Positions 42,178 through 50,557 of a stretch of DNA of 64,000 nucleotides are shown piece by piece. Position 1 is the first letter of the stretch, and each line of letters opens with the position of its first letter. The position numbers and the translations under genes are program-made. The stretch is from Micromonospora sp. PLK6-60 (lineage in GTDB: Bacteria > Actinomycetota > Actinomycetes > Mycobacteriales > Micromonosporaceae): positions 186,001-250,000 of the forward strand of contig NZ_JAIOAA010000008.1 in NCBI RefSeq assembly GCF_019890675.1, in the 5' to 3' direction. The notes under the pieces were generated by a model. It was not told the origin of the DNA and searched no databases. It was given only the letters and a program-made list of their open reading frames with translations.

Positions 42178-44419
42178 GGCCGGGCGGCAGGGCGTAACCC
42201 GTGTAGCCGCGCCACCGCAGCGACCAGCCCGCCGGGACGACCTTCGCGCACTCGGGCCGGCTGCCGGAGCAGACGATCGCGTCCACCGAGGACGGATCGG
42301 CGGGCGGCCGGTCCGGCAGCACCGACTGCAACGCCACCAGCTCCGGTGGCCGCCCGTCGGCGTCGCGCAGCAGCAACCACCAGGGGTACTCCCAGTTGTC
42401 GTACTGCTGGGACAGGCCGATCCGGCGGGCGCCGCTGTCCCGTACGCCGGCCGCCGCCCAGCGGAAGTCGGCCGCCCACTGCGGCCGCCGCACGAACCGG
42501 GTCTCCCAGTCCGACGAGGTCAGCAGCGACTCCGCCCCCAGCAGCCGGCGTGGATAGCCGTACGCCAGGGTCAGCGCCCCGGCCAGCGCGGAGCCGGCCA
42601 GCACGGCCACCGCCACCCCGGCCGCCACCGACCGCCGGCCCGCCGCCGCCCGGCGTTGGAACAGCGCGTCCAGCCAGAGCCCGGCCAGCGGTACGGCCAC
42701 CACCAGGGCGTAGAGCAGCAGCCGGTTCCCCCAGGTCTGCCACTTGATCATGCTGGCGTGTAGCAGCACGACGGTCACCACCACCACCGCGTACGCGCGC
42801 AGCGCGCCGGCCCGCTCCGGGCTGATCCGGCGCGGCCGGGCCAGCGCCAGTACGGCCCCGAGCAGGGCCAGCGAACCGGCCACCGGGAAGGCCGCCCGGT
42901 CCTCGTCCGGATACCAGGCCGGCACGGGGAACCGCTCGTTGCCGAAGGTGATCGCCCGGTCCTGCGGGTCCACCCCGACCGCCCGGGCGCCGTCGGCGAT
43001 CACCGTCGCGCCCGCCCGGCTCAGCGGGAAGAGCGGCGTGTCCAGGGCGGTGTGCCCGATCCGGGCCAGGTTGACCAGGACGGCCGCCGGATCGTGGCGT
43101 TCCATCGGGATCGAGTCGCGCAGCCGCGGCGGCCCGAGCGGATGGCCGAACTCGGCCGTCTCCCGGGCCAGGAACGGTCCGACCACGACGGCGGCGACCA
43201 GCATGACCAGCAGGGAGCCGCCCAGAGTGGCCACCACCGGACCGGCACGGAACCGGCCACCCCGACCCCACCGGCCGCCGTCTCCCGCCGCACCGCCGCG
43301 TCCGGCGCCTGCCGGGCCGACCGCGTCCGCCGGCCCCACCGCGCCGGCCGGGACTGCCGGGTCCAGCCCGCCCACCGGGACCGCCGAAGCCACCGCCTCC
43401 GCCGCGCCGGCCGGCGCCAGGGCGCGCGCCTCCGATCGCGGTGCCCGGCGCTGGCGGGGCACCGTCCGGACCGGCGGCCCGGGTGGGGCGGCGCGGCGGG
43501 CCAGTCGCAGTTGGGCGACCCCCCAGAGCAGCAGCAGCGGGCCGACCGCGATCAGCCCGCTGGTCTTGGTCAGCGCGGTCAGGCCGGTGGCGGCGCCGAG
43601 GGCCAGCAGCGAGCCGAGGCCGGCCCGCCGGCGCAGCCCGTCGAGGGCGAGGGTCGCCGCGCCGGCCGCCCAGGCCGCGACCACCAGGTCGGTCTGGGTG
43701 CTGGTCGCCTGGAGCACCACCATCGGGGTGGTGGCCAGCACGAACGCGGTGAGCAACTGGGCCCGCCGGCCGCCGCCGAGCTGGGCGGTGACCCGGGTGA
43801 CCGCCAGCAGGCAGCCGAGCGCCGCAGCCCACTGCACCAGGTTGTGCAGCCCGTCCCCGCCGGTGAGCAGGCGCAGGTGCAGCAGCAGGTACTCCGCGCC
43901 CGGCGGGATGGTCACCTGCCGGTGGATCGCGGTCGGCCAGAATTCCAAGCTCCGCTGGGCCACCCAGTGCTCCACCTTGGGCAGGTGGTAGGTCTGCGAG
44001 TCGAAGTTGTTCGGTGCGGCGAGCAGCGCCACGACCAGCTCGACCAGGACCACCGCCAGCACCGCGCCGGCCAGCAGCCGTTCGGCCCGGCCCCCCGTAC
44101 GCCGGAAGTCCCGGACCGCCGCGGCCCGCTCGCGGGCCAGTCGGGCGGCGCCCCGGCCGGCCCGGCGCCACCACGCCAGGGCCACCGCCGCGCCGAGGAA
44201 GAGCAGCCACGCCGCCGCGAACGCCGGCCGGGTGAGCGCGCGCGCCGCGCCGAGCAGCTCCACCACGAGTACGGCGAACGTGGCGACCACCAGCGCCGCG
44301 CGCAGCGCGGCCAGCCGTAGCGGGGCCACGGTGTCCGTGCCGTGCGGGCGCAGCGCCGCCGTGAGGGCGCAGAGCGCCAGTACCGGCAGGACGACGAGCA
44401 GTGATCCAGCCCACGACAT
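42173..44419 (-). CDS. GT39-type polytopic membrane glycosyltransferase
   Basis: A 748-residue protein with about 12-13 membrane helices, of the ArnT/PMT (GT-C) superfamily. The catalytic-type loop is NNFDSQTYHLPKVEHWVAQR (about 140-160, D-S and later acidic residue). The soluble C-terminal part (RRPQWAADFRWAAAGVRDSG, then IGLSQQYDNWEYPWWLLL) is extracytoplasmic. A low-complexity Pro/Ala/Gly insert spans about 305-390. It would transfer a sugar from a polyprenyl-phosphate donor, probably that made by the divergent GT2 gene. The stop codon lies in repeat copy 7. Confidence 0.83.
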   Translation of the reverse strand: MSWAGSLLVVLPVLALCALTAALRPHGTDTVAPLRLAALRAALVVATFAVLVVELLGAARALTRPAFAAAWLLFLGAAVALAWWRRAGRGAARLARERAAAVRDFRRTGGRAERLLAGAVLAVVLVELVVALLAAPNNFDSQTYHLPKVEHWVAQRSLEFWPTAIHRQVTIPPGAEYLLLHLRLLTGGDGLHNLVQWAAALGCLLAVTRVTAQLGGGRRAQLLTAFVLATTPMVVLQATSTQTDLVVAAWAAGAATLALDGLRRRAGLGSLLALGAATGLTALTKTSGLIAVGPLLLLWGVAQLRLARRAAPPGPPVRTVPRQRRAPRSEARALAPAGAAEAVASAVPVGGLDPAVPAGAVGPADAVGPAGAGRGGAAGDGGRWGRGGRFRAGPVVATLGGSLLVMLVAAVVVGPFLARETAEFGHPLGPPRLRDSIPMERHDPAAVLVNLARIGHTALDTPLFPLSRAGATVIADGARAVGVDPQDRAITFGNERFPVPAWYPDEDRAAFPVAGSLALLGAVLALARPRRISPERAGALRAYAVVVVTVVLLHASMIKWQTWGNRLLLYALVVAVPLAGLWLDALFQRRAAAGRRSVAAGVAVAVLAGSALAGALTLAYGYPRRLLGAESLLTSSDWETRFVRRPQWAADFRWAAAGVRDSGARRIGLSQQYDNWEYPWWLLLRDADGRPPELVALQSVLPDRPPADPSSVDAIVCSGSRPECAKVVPAGWSLRWRGYTGYALPPGR

Positions 44420-44543
44420 GGGCGAAAGTAAACAGCATTCACCTGTGGACCCGGCGGCCCCGGCAGCGGCGGTGCTGACGGCATCCAGACGGCGTGCCAG
44501 GCTACGCTAGGCCCGACTTCCCATCGCCACCGTGGAGATCCCC

Positions 44544-45242
44544 GTGAAGCTCTCGATCCTCATGCCGGTCTACAACGAGGAAGAACGCATCGCGGATGCC
44601 CTCAAGCAGGCCCTCGCGGTGGACTACCCGTGCGAGATCGAGCTGGTCGTGGTCGACGACGGAAGCCGGGACGGCACCGGTGAGATCCTCGGCCGGGTCG
44701 ACGACACCCGGTTGCGGGTGATCACCCACCAGCGCAACGCGGGCAAGGGTGCGGCGATCAAGACCGCGGTGGACTCCGCCGAGGGTGAGTACATGGTCAT
44801 CCTCGACGCCGACCTGGAGTACGACCCGCAGGACATCCCGCGGCTGCTCGCCCCGGTCCTCGACGGCCACGCCACGGTGGTATACGGCAATCGGACCTTC
44901 GGCAGCCACAGCGCCTACAGCTTCTGGTACGTGATGGGCAACAAGGGCGTCACGATGGCCGCCAACGTGCTCTTCAACTCCTACATCGGTGACCTGGAGA
45001 CCTGCTTCAAGCTGATGCCGGTCGAGCTGTACCGCTCGCTGAACATCCGCTCGAAGGGCTTCGGCATGGAGGCCGAGGTGACCGGCAAGCTGCTCCGCCA
45101 GCGGATCCGCCCGTACGAGGTGCCGATCAGCTACCGCGCCCGGGGCCGCGAGGAGGGCAAGAAGATCACCTGGAAGGACGGCGTCGAGGCGCTCTGGATC
45201 CTCGGCCGGGAGCGGGCCCGCCGCCGTCCCACCGCGCGCTGA
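44544..45242 (+). CDS. GT2-family polyprenyl-phosphate sugar transferase (dolichol-P-mannose synthase-like)
   Basis: A 232-residue GT-A enzyme. KLSILMPVYNEEERIADALK opens the nucleotide domain; VVVDDGSRDGT, GKGAAIKTAVD, DADLEYDP (the DxD) and GNRTFGSHSA follow. It has no C-terminal membrane helices, matching the soluble DPM1-like type. The start GTG 44544 has GGAG at 44533; GTG 44532 is the alternative. It is divergent from the GT39 gene, which would use its product as donor, forming a donor/acceptor pair. Confidence 0.87.
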   Translation: MKLSILMPVYNEEERIADALKQALAVDYPCEIELVVVDDGSRDGTGEILGRVDDTRLRVITHQRNAGKGAAIKTAVDSAEGEYMVILDADLEYDPQDIPRLLAPVLDGHATVVYGNRTFGSHSAYSFWYVMGNKGVTMAANVLFNSYIGDLETCFKLMPVELYRSLNIRSKGFGMEAEVTGKLLRQRIRPYEVPISYRARGREEGKKITWKDGVEALWILGRERARRRPTAR

Positions 45243-45261
45243 CCGGCGGCGGGCCGCCCCG

Positions 45262-46152
45262 TCAGGCCAGGAAGGCGTCGAGCGAGCGGCGCAGCCCGGC
45301 GGCGTCCAGCCCGTGCCAGCGTTCGTGGTCTTCCGGGTCGCCGTAGCGGCGCAGCTCGGTGTCGCCCACGCCGAGGGCCAGCAGCCGGTGCGGCCGGTCG
45401 GCCAGCGCGCGGCCGATGACCGCCGCCGACGTGCCCGCCAGGTACGGCTCGACGAGCACCACCTCCGTCCCGGCCAGCGCCCGCAGCCCGGCCGTGTCGA
45501 ACGGCCGTGGTGTGTGGGTGTACGCCACCGTCACGTCCCGCCCCCGCGTCGCCGCCAGTGTCGCGTCCAGCGTCGGGCCGACCGCCACCACCAGGGGCGC
45601 CTGCTCGCCGCCCCGGCGCAGCACCCGCAGCCGGTCGGCGTCCGGGTAGCCGGCGCCGTTGCGCCGCTCGGTGAGCCGCAGGTAGACCCGGTCGTCGTCG
45701 CGGGCCGCGGCGCGCAGCAACGGCGGCACCTCGTCGGGGTGGCCCGGCGCGTGCACCCGCCAACCCTCGCCGAGCGAGTCGAAGAGCGCCACGTCGCCCG
45801 GGGACATGTGGGTCCGTCCCTCCCGGGAGCCGTCGTACGACCCGCCGATGCTGACCAGCACCGCGCCGACGCCCTGGTGGCCGAGGTCGAGCTTGATCTG
45901 CTCGTACGCCCGGTCCACCAGGAAGGTGGCGTACGAGTGCACGATCGGGCGCAGCCCGGTCAGCGCCAGCCCGCCGGCCACCCCGATCATCAACTGTTCC
46001 CGGATGCCGACGTTGAGCACCCGGTCCGGGTGCCGCCGGGCGGCCGGGGCGAACGCGCTGGCCGAGATGTCCGCCAGCACCAGCGCGGTACGCGGGTCGT
46101 CGTCCAGCAGGGCGGCGGTGGTGTCCACGAACGTCGTCCGCATCGCCGTCAC
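45262..46152 (-). CDS. Transketolase, C-terminal half (split)
   Basis: A 296-residue protein with the pyrimidine-binding domain and C-terminal transketolase domain. NVGIREQLMIGVAGGLALTG (about 48-67) carries the catalytic Glu, with the following PIVHSYATFLVDRAYEQIKL and later PLVVAVGPTLDATL. It is the partner of the N-terminal half encoded 4 bp upstream in an overlapping frame. Split transketolases often serve special sugar or secondary pathways; the substrate is unknown. It ends 20 bp from the convergent GT2 gene. Confidence 0.88.
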   Translation of the reverse strand: MTAMRTTFVDTTAALLDDDPRTALVLADISASAFAPAARRHPDRVLNVGIREQLMIGVAGGLALTGLRPIVHSYATFLVDRAYEQIKLDLGHQGVGAVLVSIGGSYDGSREGRTHMSPGDVALFDSLGEGWRVHAPGHPDEVPPLLRAAARDDDRVYLRLTERRNGAGYPDADRLRVLRRGGEQAPLVVAVGPTLDATLAATRGRDVTVAYTHTPRPFDTAGLRALAGTEVVLVEPYLAGTSAAVIGRALADRPHRLLALGVGDTELRRYGDPEDHERWHGLDAAGLRRSLDAFLA

Positions 46153-46844
46153 CCCTTGCTCTCGACGCGGGCCACCACGACGTGCGGCCGGCCCGGGTGG
46201 TGGTTGGTCAGCGCGGCGTACAGGGCGGCGTGGTCGCGGCCGTCGACGGTGTCGGCGGTCCAGCCGTTGACGGTGAACCGGGCGGCGATGCCGCCGGGCC
46301 AGCCGTGGCTGGCGGAGTCGTTGTCCACCACGACGGCGGTGAGCGTGTCCAGGCCGGTGGCGCCGGCGTACGCGATCGCCTCGTGATTCGAGCCCTCGTC
46401 GAGTTCGGCGTCGCCGGTGAGGACGTACACCCGGGGGTCGGTGAGGCCCTGGGCCCGCAGCCCGAGCGCGGTGCCCACGCCGAGGCCCAGGCCGTGGCCG
46501 AGCGAGCCGGTGCCGATCTCGACGCCCGGGACCAGCATCCGGTCCGGGTGGTGGCCGAGCCGGCTGCCCGGTCCGGCCAGGTCGTCCAGCCAGCCCTCGG
46601 GGATGAAGCCCTTCGCCGCCAGCACGGCGTAGTAGGCGGCCGGGCCGTGTCCCTTGGAGAGCAGGAAGCGGTCCCGGTCCGGGGCGTCCACGGTCTGCGG
46701 GGTGACCCGCAGCACCCGGTCGTAGAGCACCCAGAGCACGTCGATGGTGGAGTGGGCGCTGGGCCCGTGCTTCTCGTCGCCGGTGATCCGGCGCAGCAGC
46801 GGCGCGAGCACCTGGGCGCCGCCGGTGGAGGTGATGGTGGCCAT
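46149..46844 (-). CDS. Transketolase, N-terminal half (TPP-binding)
   Basis: A 231-residue protein containing the thiamine-diphosphate pyrophosphate domain. It has LSKGHGPAAYYAVLAAKGFI with the His of the active site, GSLGHGLGLGVGTALGLRA, TGDAELDEGSNHEAIAYAGA (the GDG-type metal motif, here G-D-A) and VVVDNDSASHGW. It overlaps its C-terminal half by 4 bp. Its ATG is 13 bp from the SoxR palindrome, so it may be under SoxR control. Confidence 0.88.
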   Translation of the reverse strand: MATITSTGGAQVLAPLLRRITGDEKHGPSAHSTIDVLWVLYDRVLRVTPQTVDAPDRDRFLLSKGHGPAAYYAVLAAKGFIPEGWLDDLAGPGSRLGHHPDRMLVPGVEIGTGSLGHGLGLGVGTALGLRAQGLTDPRVYVLTGDAELDEGSNHEAIAYAGATGLDTLTAVVVDNDSASHGWPGGIAARFTVNGWTADTVDGRDHAALYAALTNHHPGRPHVVVARVESKG

Positions 46845-46856
46845 GCGGATAGCGTG

Positions 46857-46880
46857 TGAGTTGAAGTGCGCTTCAACTCA
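46857..46880. promoter_or_regulatory. SoxR-type operator
   Basis: Arms TGAGTTGAAG (46857-46866) and CTTCAACTCA (46871-46880) are exact complements with a 4-bp spacer. It lies between the divergent transketolase and SoxR starts and resembles MerR/SoxR dyads that sit in an over-long spacer of the promoter. Confidence 0.75.
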
Positions 46881-46891
46881 AGGACCGGGTG

Positions 46892-47356
46892 ATGCACGAC
46901 TCACTGACCATCGGCGAACTCTCCGCGCGTTCCGGGGTGGCGCCGTCCGCGCTGCGCTACTACGAGCGGCTCGGGCTGGTCCGCGCCGACCGCACCGGCG
47001 GCAACCAGCGCCGGTACGCCCGCTCCGAGCTGCGCCGGGTGGCGTTCATCCGGATCGCCCAGCAGGTCGGGGTGTCGCTGGACGAGATCCGGGCGGCGCT
47101 GGAGTCGCTGCCCGCCTCCCGCACCCCGACCGCCGCCGACTGGGCCCGCCTCTCCGCCTCCTGGCGTGGCCGGCTGGACGAGCGGATCCGGCTGCTCACC
47201 AAGCTGCGCGACGACCTGACCGGCTGCATCGGGTGCGGCTGCCTGTCGTTGCAGCGCTGCACCCTCTACAACCCGAAGGACAGCCTGGCCGCCGAGGGCG
47301 CCGGGGCCCGGCTGATGCAGCCCCGGCCGGCGGAGGACGGCGTCACCCCGTCGTGA
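46892..47356 (+). CDS. soxR: SoxR-type [2Fe-2S] MerR-family regulator
   Basis: A 154-residue redox regulator. The MerR helix-turn-helix is LTIGELSARSGVAPSALRYY (residues 5-24), with the coiled-coil dimer helix after residue 85. The [2Fe-2S] cluster is bound by C-I-G-C-G-C-L-S-L-Q-R-C (about 119-130), the exact CX2CXCX5C of SoxR. In actinobacteria SoxR answers redox-active antibiotics rather than superoxide. ATG 46892 with AGGA upstream; GTG 46889 is possible. It overlaps the convergent quinone oxidoreductase by 14 bp, a typical SoxR-regulon member. Confidence 0.93.
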   Translation: MHDSLTIGELSARSGVAPSALRYYERLGLVRADRTGGNQRRYARSELRRVAFIRIAQQVGVSLDEIRAALESLPASRTPTAADWARLSASWRGRLDERIRLLTKLRDDLTGCIGCGCLSLQRCTLYNPKDSLAAEGAGARLMQPRPAEDGVTPS

Positions 47357-48320
47357 GCAGCACCTTGCCGATATGGTCGCTGCTCTCCACCAGCCGGTGC
47401 GCCGCCGCCGCGTCGGCCATCGGCAGTCGCCGGTCCACCACCGGCCGGATCGTGCCGGCCGCCACCAGCGGCCAGACCTGCTCGCGTACGCCGTCGACGA
47501 TCGCCGCCTTGTCGTCGAGCGGCCGGGACCGCAGCGCGGTGGCCGCCACCGAGGCCCGCTTGGCGAGCAGCGCGCCCAGATCCAGCTCGGCCTTGCGGCC
47601 ACCCTGCATGCCGATCACCACCAGCCGGCCGCCGTCGGCCAGCGCGGCCACGTTCCGGCCCAGGTAGGACGCGCCCATGATGTCGAGGATCACGTCCGCG
47701 CCGTGCCCGTCGGTGACCCGGCGGACCTCCTCGACGAAGTCCTGCTCCCGGTAGTCGATGGTGTGCGCCGCGCCCAGCGCGCGCAGCCGCTCGTGCTTGG
47801 CCGAGCGGGCGGTGACCAGCACCGTCGCGCCGAGCGCGGTGCCGAGCTGGATCGCGAACGTGCCGATCCCGCTGCCCCCGCCGTGCACCAGCAGCGTCTC
47901 ACCCCTGCCGAGCCCCGCCAGCCGCACCACGTTCGACCAGACCGTGCAGGCCGCCTCGGGCAGCGCGGCCGCGTCGACCAGGTCGACGCCGGCCGGCACC
48001 GGCAGCAGCTGCCCGGCCGGCACCGCGACCCGCTCGGCGTAGCCGCCGCCGGCCAGCAGCGCGCAGACCTGCTGGCCGACCGCCCACCCGGTGACGTCGC
48101 GGCCGGTCGCGCTGACCACCCCCGAGCACTCCAACCCGGGGTACGCGGGCGCGCCCGGCGGCGGCGGGTAGTGCCCCTGCCGTTGCAGCAGGTCGGCCCG
48201 GTTGACCGCGCTGGCCCGCACGTCGACGATCACCTCGCCGGGGCCGGGCTCGGGATCGGGCACCTCGGCCCAGACGAGTGCCTCGGGTCCACCTGGCTTC
48301 GGGATGGTGATGGCGCGCAT
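47343..48320 (-). CDS. NAD(P)H:quinone oxidoreductase, PIG3-type MDR
   Basis: A 325-residue zinc-less medium-chain dehydrogenase/reductase. The N-terminal GroES-like part opens with MRAITIPKPGGPEAL, and PGLECSGVVSATG follows. The nucleotide motif is LLVHGGGSGIGTFAIQLG (about 143-160). No catalytic zinc cysteine is present. PIG3-like enzymes reduce quinones. The 14-bp tail overlap with soxR and the shared theme suggest SoxR control, but I see no SoxR dyad before its own start. Start ATG 48320 is next to repeat copy 8. Confidence 0.87.
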   Translation of the reverse strand: MRAITIPKPGGPEALVWAEVPDPEPGPGEVIVDVRASAVNRADLLQRQGHYPPPPGAPAYPGLECSGVVSATGRDVTGWAVGQQVCALLAGGGYAERVAVPAGQLLPVPAGVDLVDAAALPEAACTVWSNVVRLAGLGRGETLLVHGGGSGIGTFAIQLGTALGATVLVTARSAKHERLRALGAAHTIDYREQDFVEEVRRVTDGHGADVILDIMGASYLGRNVAALADGGRLVVIGMQGGRKAELDLGALLAKRASVAATALRSRPLDDKAAIVDGVREQVWPLVAAGTIRPVVDRRLPMADAAAAHRLVESSDHIGKVLLTTG

Positions 48321-48354
48321 GGCTCGTTCTTACCCGCCACCTCCGGCGGCGGGT

Positions 48355-48407
48355 AAGGAGGGTGCCCTTGTTAACGCTTTCGGTAGAGGAAGGGGCCCCG
48401 CTTAACA
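48355..48407. repeat. GGGGCCCC/GTTAAC repeat, copy 8
   Basis: Same-direction half-sites AAGGAGGGTGCCCTTGTTAA and AGGAAGGGGCCCCGCTTAAC are separated by CGCTTTCGGTAG. It lies between the oxidoreductase start and the tRNA-Ser gene, a divergent position. Confidence 0.8.
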
Positions 48408-48498
48408 CCCCGGCCGGCTCGCGCGGGACGGTCAGCCGTGCGGGCGGGGGCCATGGCAGACTAGGCACCGCCGCCGCGCTCTGCGCAGCGCGGTGCCA

Positions 48499-48585
48499 GG
48501 AGGGTTCGCCTAGTGGCCGATGGCGCTGGTCTTGAAAACCGGTAAGGCAGCGATGTCTTCGTGGGTTCGAATCCCACACCCTCCG
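48499..48585 (+). tRNA. tRNA-Ser (anticodon TGA)
   Basis: An 87-nt class II tRNA. The acceptor stem GGAGGGT/ACCCTCC is perfect. The anticodon loop CTTGAAA gives TGA, the long variable arm contains GTAAGGCAGCGATGTCTTC, and the T arm is GTGGGTTCGAATCCCAC. Discriminator G is as expected for serine. CCA is not encoded. A TAGGCA -10-like site precedes it. Confidence 0.95.
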
Positions 48586-48789
48586 CCGTGATCAGTGGCT
48601 GCCGGCCAGCCAGGGCCACGCCAGGCAGGCCACGCCGGCCAGGGTCGCCGCCAGCGAAGCTGCCGGGCTTTGGTCGGCCGGCGGGGCTCGATCAGCGACC
48701 CTCCCTCGCCCGGCCCGGCTGTCGAGTGGTCCTGCCGTGGCGGCCCGGGCGTGCGATCGCCAGGGCGGTGCGGGGTGCGGTCCGTGCCC

Positions 48790-48888
48790 TACCAACTTGA
48801 TGTCGTGAACGAATCATTCGGTGGCTCGGTCACACCAGTTTGCGGCAAGGGCCGCGGTCGGTGATTCGTTTGTGAGGTCAAGTTGGTA
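48790..48888. repeat. 27-bp interrupted inverted repeat
   Basis: TACCAACTTGA...AACGAATCA (48790-48816) is mirrored by TGATTCGTT...TCAAGTTGGTA (48862-48888). The first 11 and last 9 positions of each arm are exact complements and the 7 in the middle differ. The loop is 45 nt. The end TACCAACTTGA recurs in the adjacent array. Confidence 0.8.
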
Positions 48889-49114
48889 GCGCACGGAGGG
48901 GACCTGCCCGGCTCTTGGCCGGCGCGTTCGTGGTGAGGTCACGTTGGTGGCGCACGGAGGGGACCTGCCCGGCTCTTGGCCGACGTGTTCGTGGTGAGGT
49001 CACGTTGGTGGCGCACGGAGGGGACCTGCCCGGCTCTTGGCCGGCGCGTTCGTGGTGAGGTCACGTTGGTGGGGCACGGCGGGGAGCCGGCCGGCTCTTG
49101 GCCGACGCGTCCGT
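48871..49114. repeat. 61-bp tandem array, about four copies
   Basis: Units (starts near 48900, 48961, 49022, 49083) share ACCTGCCCGGCTCTTGGCCG, GTTCGTGGTGAGGTCACGTT and GGTGGCGCACGGAGG. A partial unit precedes and the last unit is degenerate. The array's TCACGTTGGTG parts echo the right arm of the inverted repeat (TCAAGTTGGTA), so both come from one repeat family. Confidence 0.85.
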
Positions 49115-49265
49115 CGACGGTGTCGGCCGGTCGGGCCGACCCGGGCCTGGTCCGCGAAGGCGCCGGGCCGACACGAGGATGATCCCGGCGGTTGCGTTCG
49201 GTGGGCGGCGTGGGCGGGGTATGAAGGTGCGCAGGATTCCCGTGCAACCGGAAGGACCCGTCCCG

Positions 49266-49799
49266 ATGACCCTGGAACGACCGATCGCCCCGGACCCGTA
49301 CGAACTCCTGCCGACCGTCCCGGCGTTCACCCTGACCAGCGACGACGTGGTCAACGGCGAGCCGATGGACGCCCGGCACGCGCACGGCAGCGCCGGCGGT
49401 GAGAACGTCTCCCCGCACCTGGCCTGGTCGGACTTCCCGGCCGAGACGCAGGGGTTCGTGGTGACGTGTTTCGACCCGGACGCCCCGACCGGCAGCGGGT
49501 TCTGGCACTGGGTGCTGGTGAACCTGCCGGCCTCGGTGACCGAGCTGCCCCGCGCCGTGCGGGAGGGCGACCTGGGGGGCGCGTTCACCGTCCGCAACGA
49601 CTACGGCGAGCAGGGCTTCGGGGGTGCCGCGCCGCCGCCCGGTGACCGCCCGCACCGGTACGTCTTCGCGGTGCACGCCCTGGACGTGGAGCGGCTGGAC
49701 GTCGGCCCGCAGGCCAGCCCGGCCTTCGTCGGCTTCAACCTGGCCTTCCACACCCTGGCCCGGGCGGTGATCCGCCCGACGTACCAGGTCAAGGAGTGA
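49266..49799 (+). CDS. PEBP/YbhB-family protein
   Basis: A 177-residue cytosolic phosphatidylethanolamine-binding-like protein. The ligand-pocket motifs are GENVSPHLAWSDFPAETQGF, then VVTCFDPDAPTGSGFWHWVL and PPGDRPHRYVFAVHALDVE, the D-P-D-A-P and G-x-H-R-Y signatures. ATG 49266 with AAGGA upstream; longer N-terminal extensions have no family match. Role unknown; in bacteria these may act as kinase inhibitors or lipid binders. Confidence 0.9.
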   Translation: MTLERPIAPDPYELLPTVPAFTLTSDDVVNGEPMDARHAHGSAGGENVSPHLAWSDFPAETQGFVVTCFDPDAPTGSGFWHWVLVNLPASVTELPRAVREGDLGGAFTVRNDYGEQGFGGAAPPPGDRPHRYVFAVHALDVERLDVGPQASPAFVGFNLAFHTLARAVIRPTYQVKE

Positions 49800-49846
49800 C
49801 CGGACCCCTGCGGTCCCGGGCCACCCGGGGCCGCGGGGCCGGTCGG

Positions 49847-50557
49847 TCAGCCCGGGACCCGGGCGACCGCGAAGACGGACTGGCCGAACGGCGGGCGGAC
49901 CTTCTGCTCGGCGGCCTTGGTGACCGGCAGCACCACGGTGTCGTAGACCTTGACCATCGGGCCCTCCTTCGGCATGAGCCGGAAGACCTTGGTCGCCATG
50001 AAGTAGCCGATCAGGCCGAGCGCGTTGGCGTAGCGCAGCTCCTCGACCTGGAGGCCCGCCTCGGTGAGCGCGGCGCCCAGCGTCTTCTTGGTGTAGCGGC
50101 GCACGTGCCCGGTGGCGACGTCGGCCGGGCTCATCGCGAACTGGAACGCCGGCACGATGAGCACCACCTTGCCGCCGGGCCGGACCAGGTCGCGCATGCT
50201 GCGCAGCGCGCCCACGTGGTCCTCGATGTGCTCCAGGACGTTGTACGACACGGCGGCGCTGTAGTCGCCGCCCTCCGGGTGCGGCAGCAGCATCTGCCGG
50301 ACCTCGATGTTGGGCCGGTCGGCCAGCCGCTCCTTCAGCGCCACCAGCCGGTCGGGGTCGGCCTCGGTGGCGGTGAACCTGGGCAGCAGCTCCGACCACT
50401 CCAGGGCGTAGTCGCCGAGGCCGCTGCCGATCTCGATCGGGTCGTCACCGAGGTGGGGCACGGCGAGCTCCACGAACCAGCGGCGGTGGTTGACCGCCAT
50501 CGCGAGGCCCTCGAGCACCTCGGACTGGACGCGCTGATCCCCAGTGATATCTGCCAT
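49847..50557 (-). CDS. Class I SAM-dependent methyltransferase
   Basis: A 236-residue methyltransferase. Motif I is PIEIGSGLGDYALEW (about 40-54), motif II has the acidic TEADPDRL, motif IV is AAVSYNVLEHIEDHVGALRS and motif V is LVRPGGKVVLIVPAFQFAMS. The C-terminal part with GYFMATKVFRLM is typical of methyltransferases acting on polyprenyl or glycan substrates. ATG 50557 follows GAGGAA; an ATG at 50572 is the alternative. Substrate unknown. Confidence 0.87.
   Translation of the reverse strand: MADITGDQRVQSEVLEGLAMAVNHRRWFVELAVPHLGDDPIEIGSGLGDYALEWSELLPRFTATEADPDRLVALKERLADRPNIEVRQMLLPHPEGGDYSAAVSYNVLEHIEDHVGALRSMRDLVRPGGKVVLIVPAFQFAMSPADVATGHVRRYTKKTLGAALTEAGLQVEELRYANALGLIGYFMATKVFRLMPKEGPMVKVYDTVVLPVTKAAEQKVRPPFGQSVFAVARVPG

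Larger units (their letters stand above)
48586..49265. other. 680-bp gene-poor region with inverted and tandem repeats
   Basis: I see no gene before 49266. The region holds the 27-bp inverted repeat (48790-48888) and the 61-bp tandem array (48871-49114). Open frames here just read through the repeats. The block between tRNA-Ser and the PEBP gene looks like a small insertion or a decayed element. Confidence 0.6.

Noticed and set aside
48871..49114. 61-bp repeats as a CRISPR array
   Set aside because: Units are contiguous with no unique spacers, and no cas genes are present.
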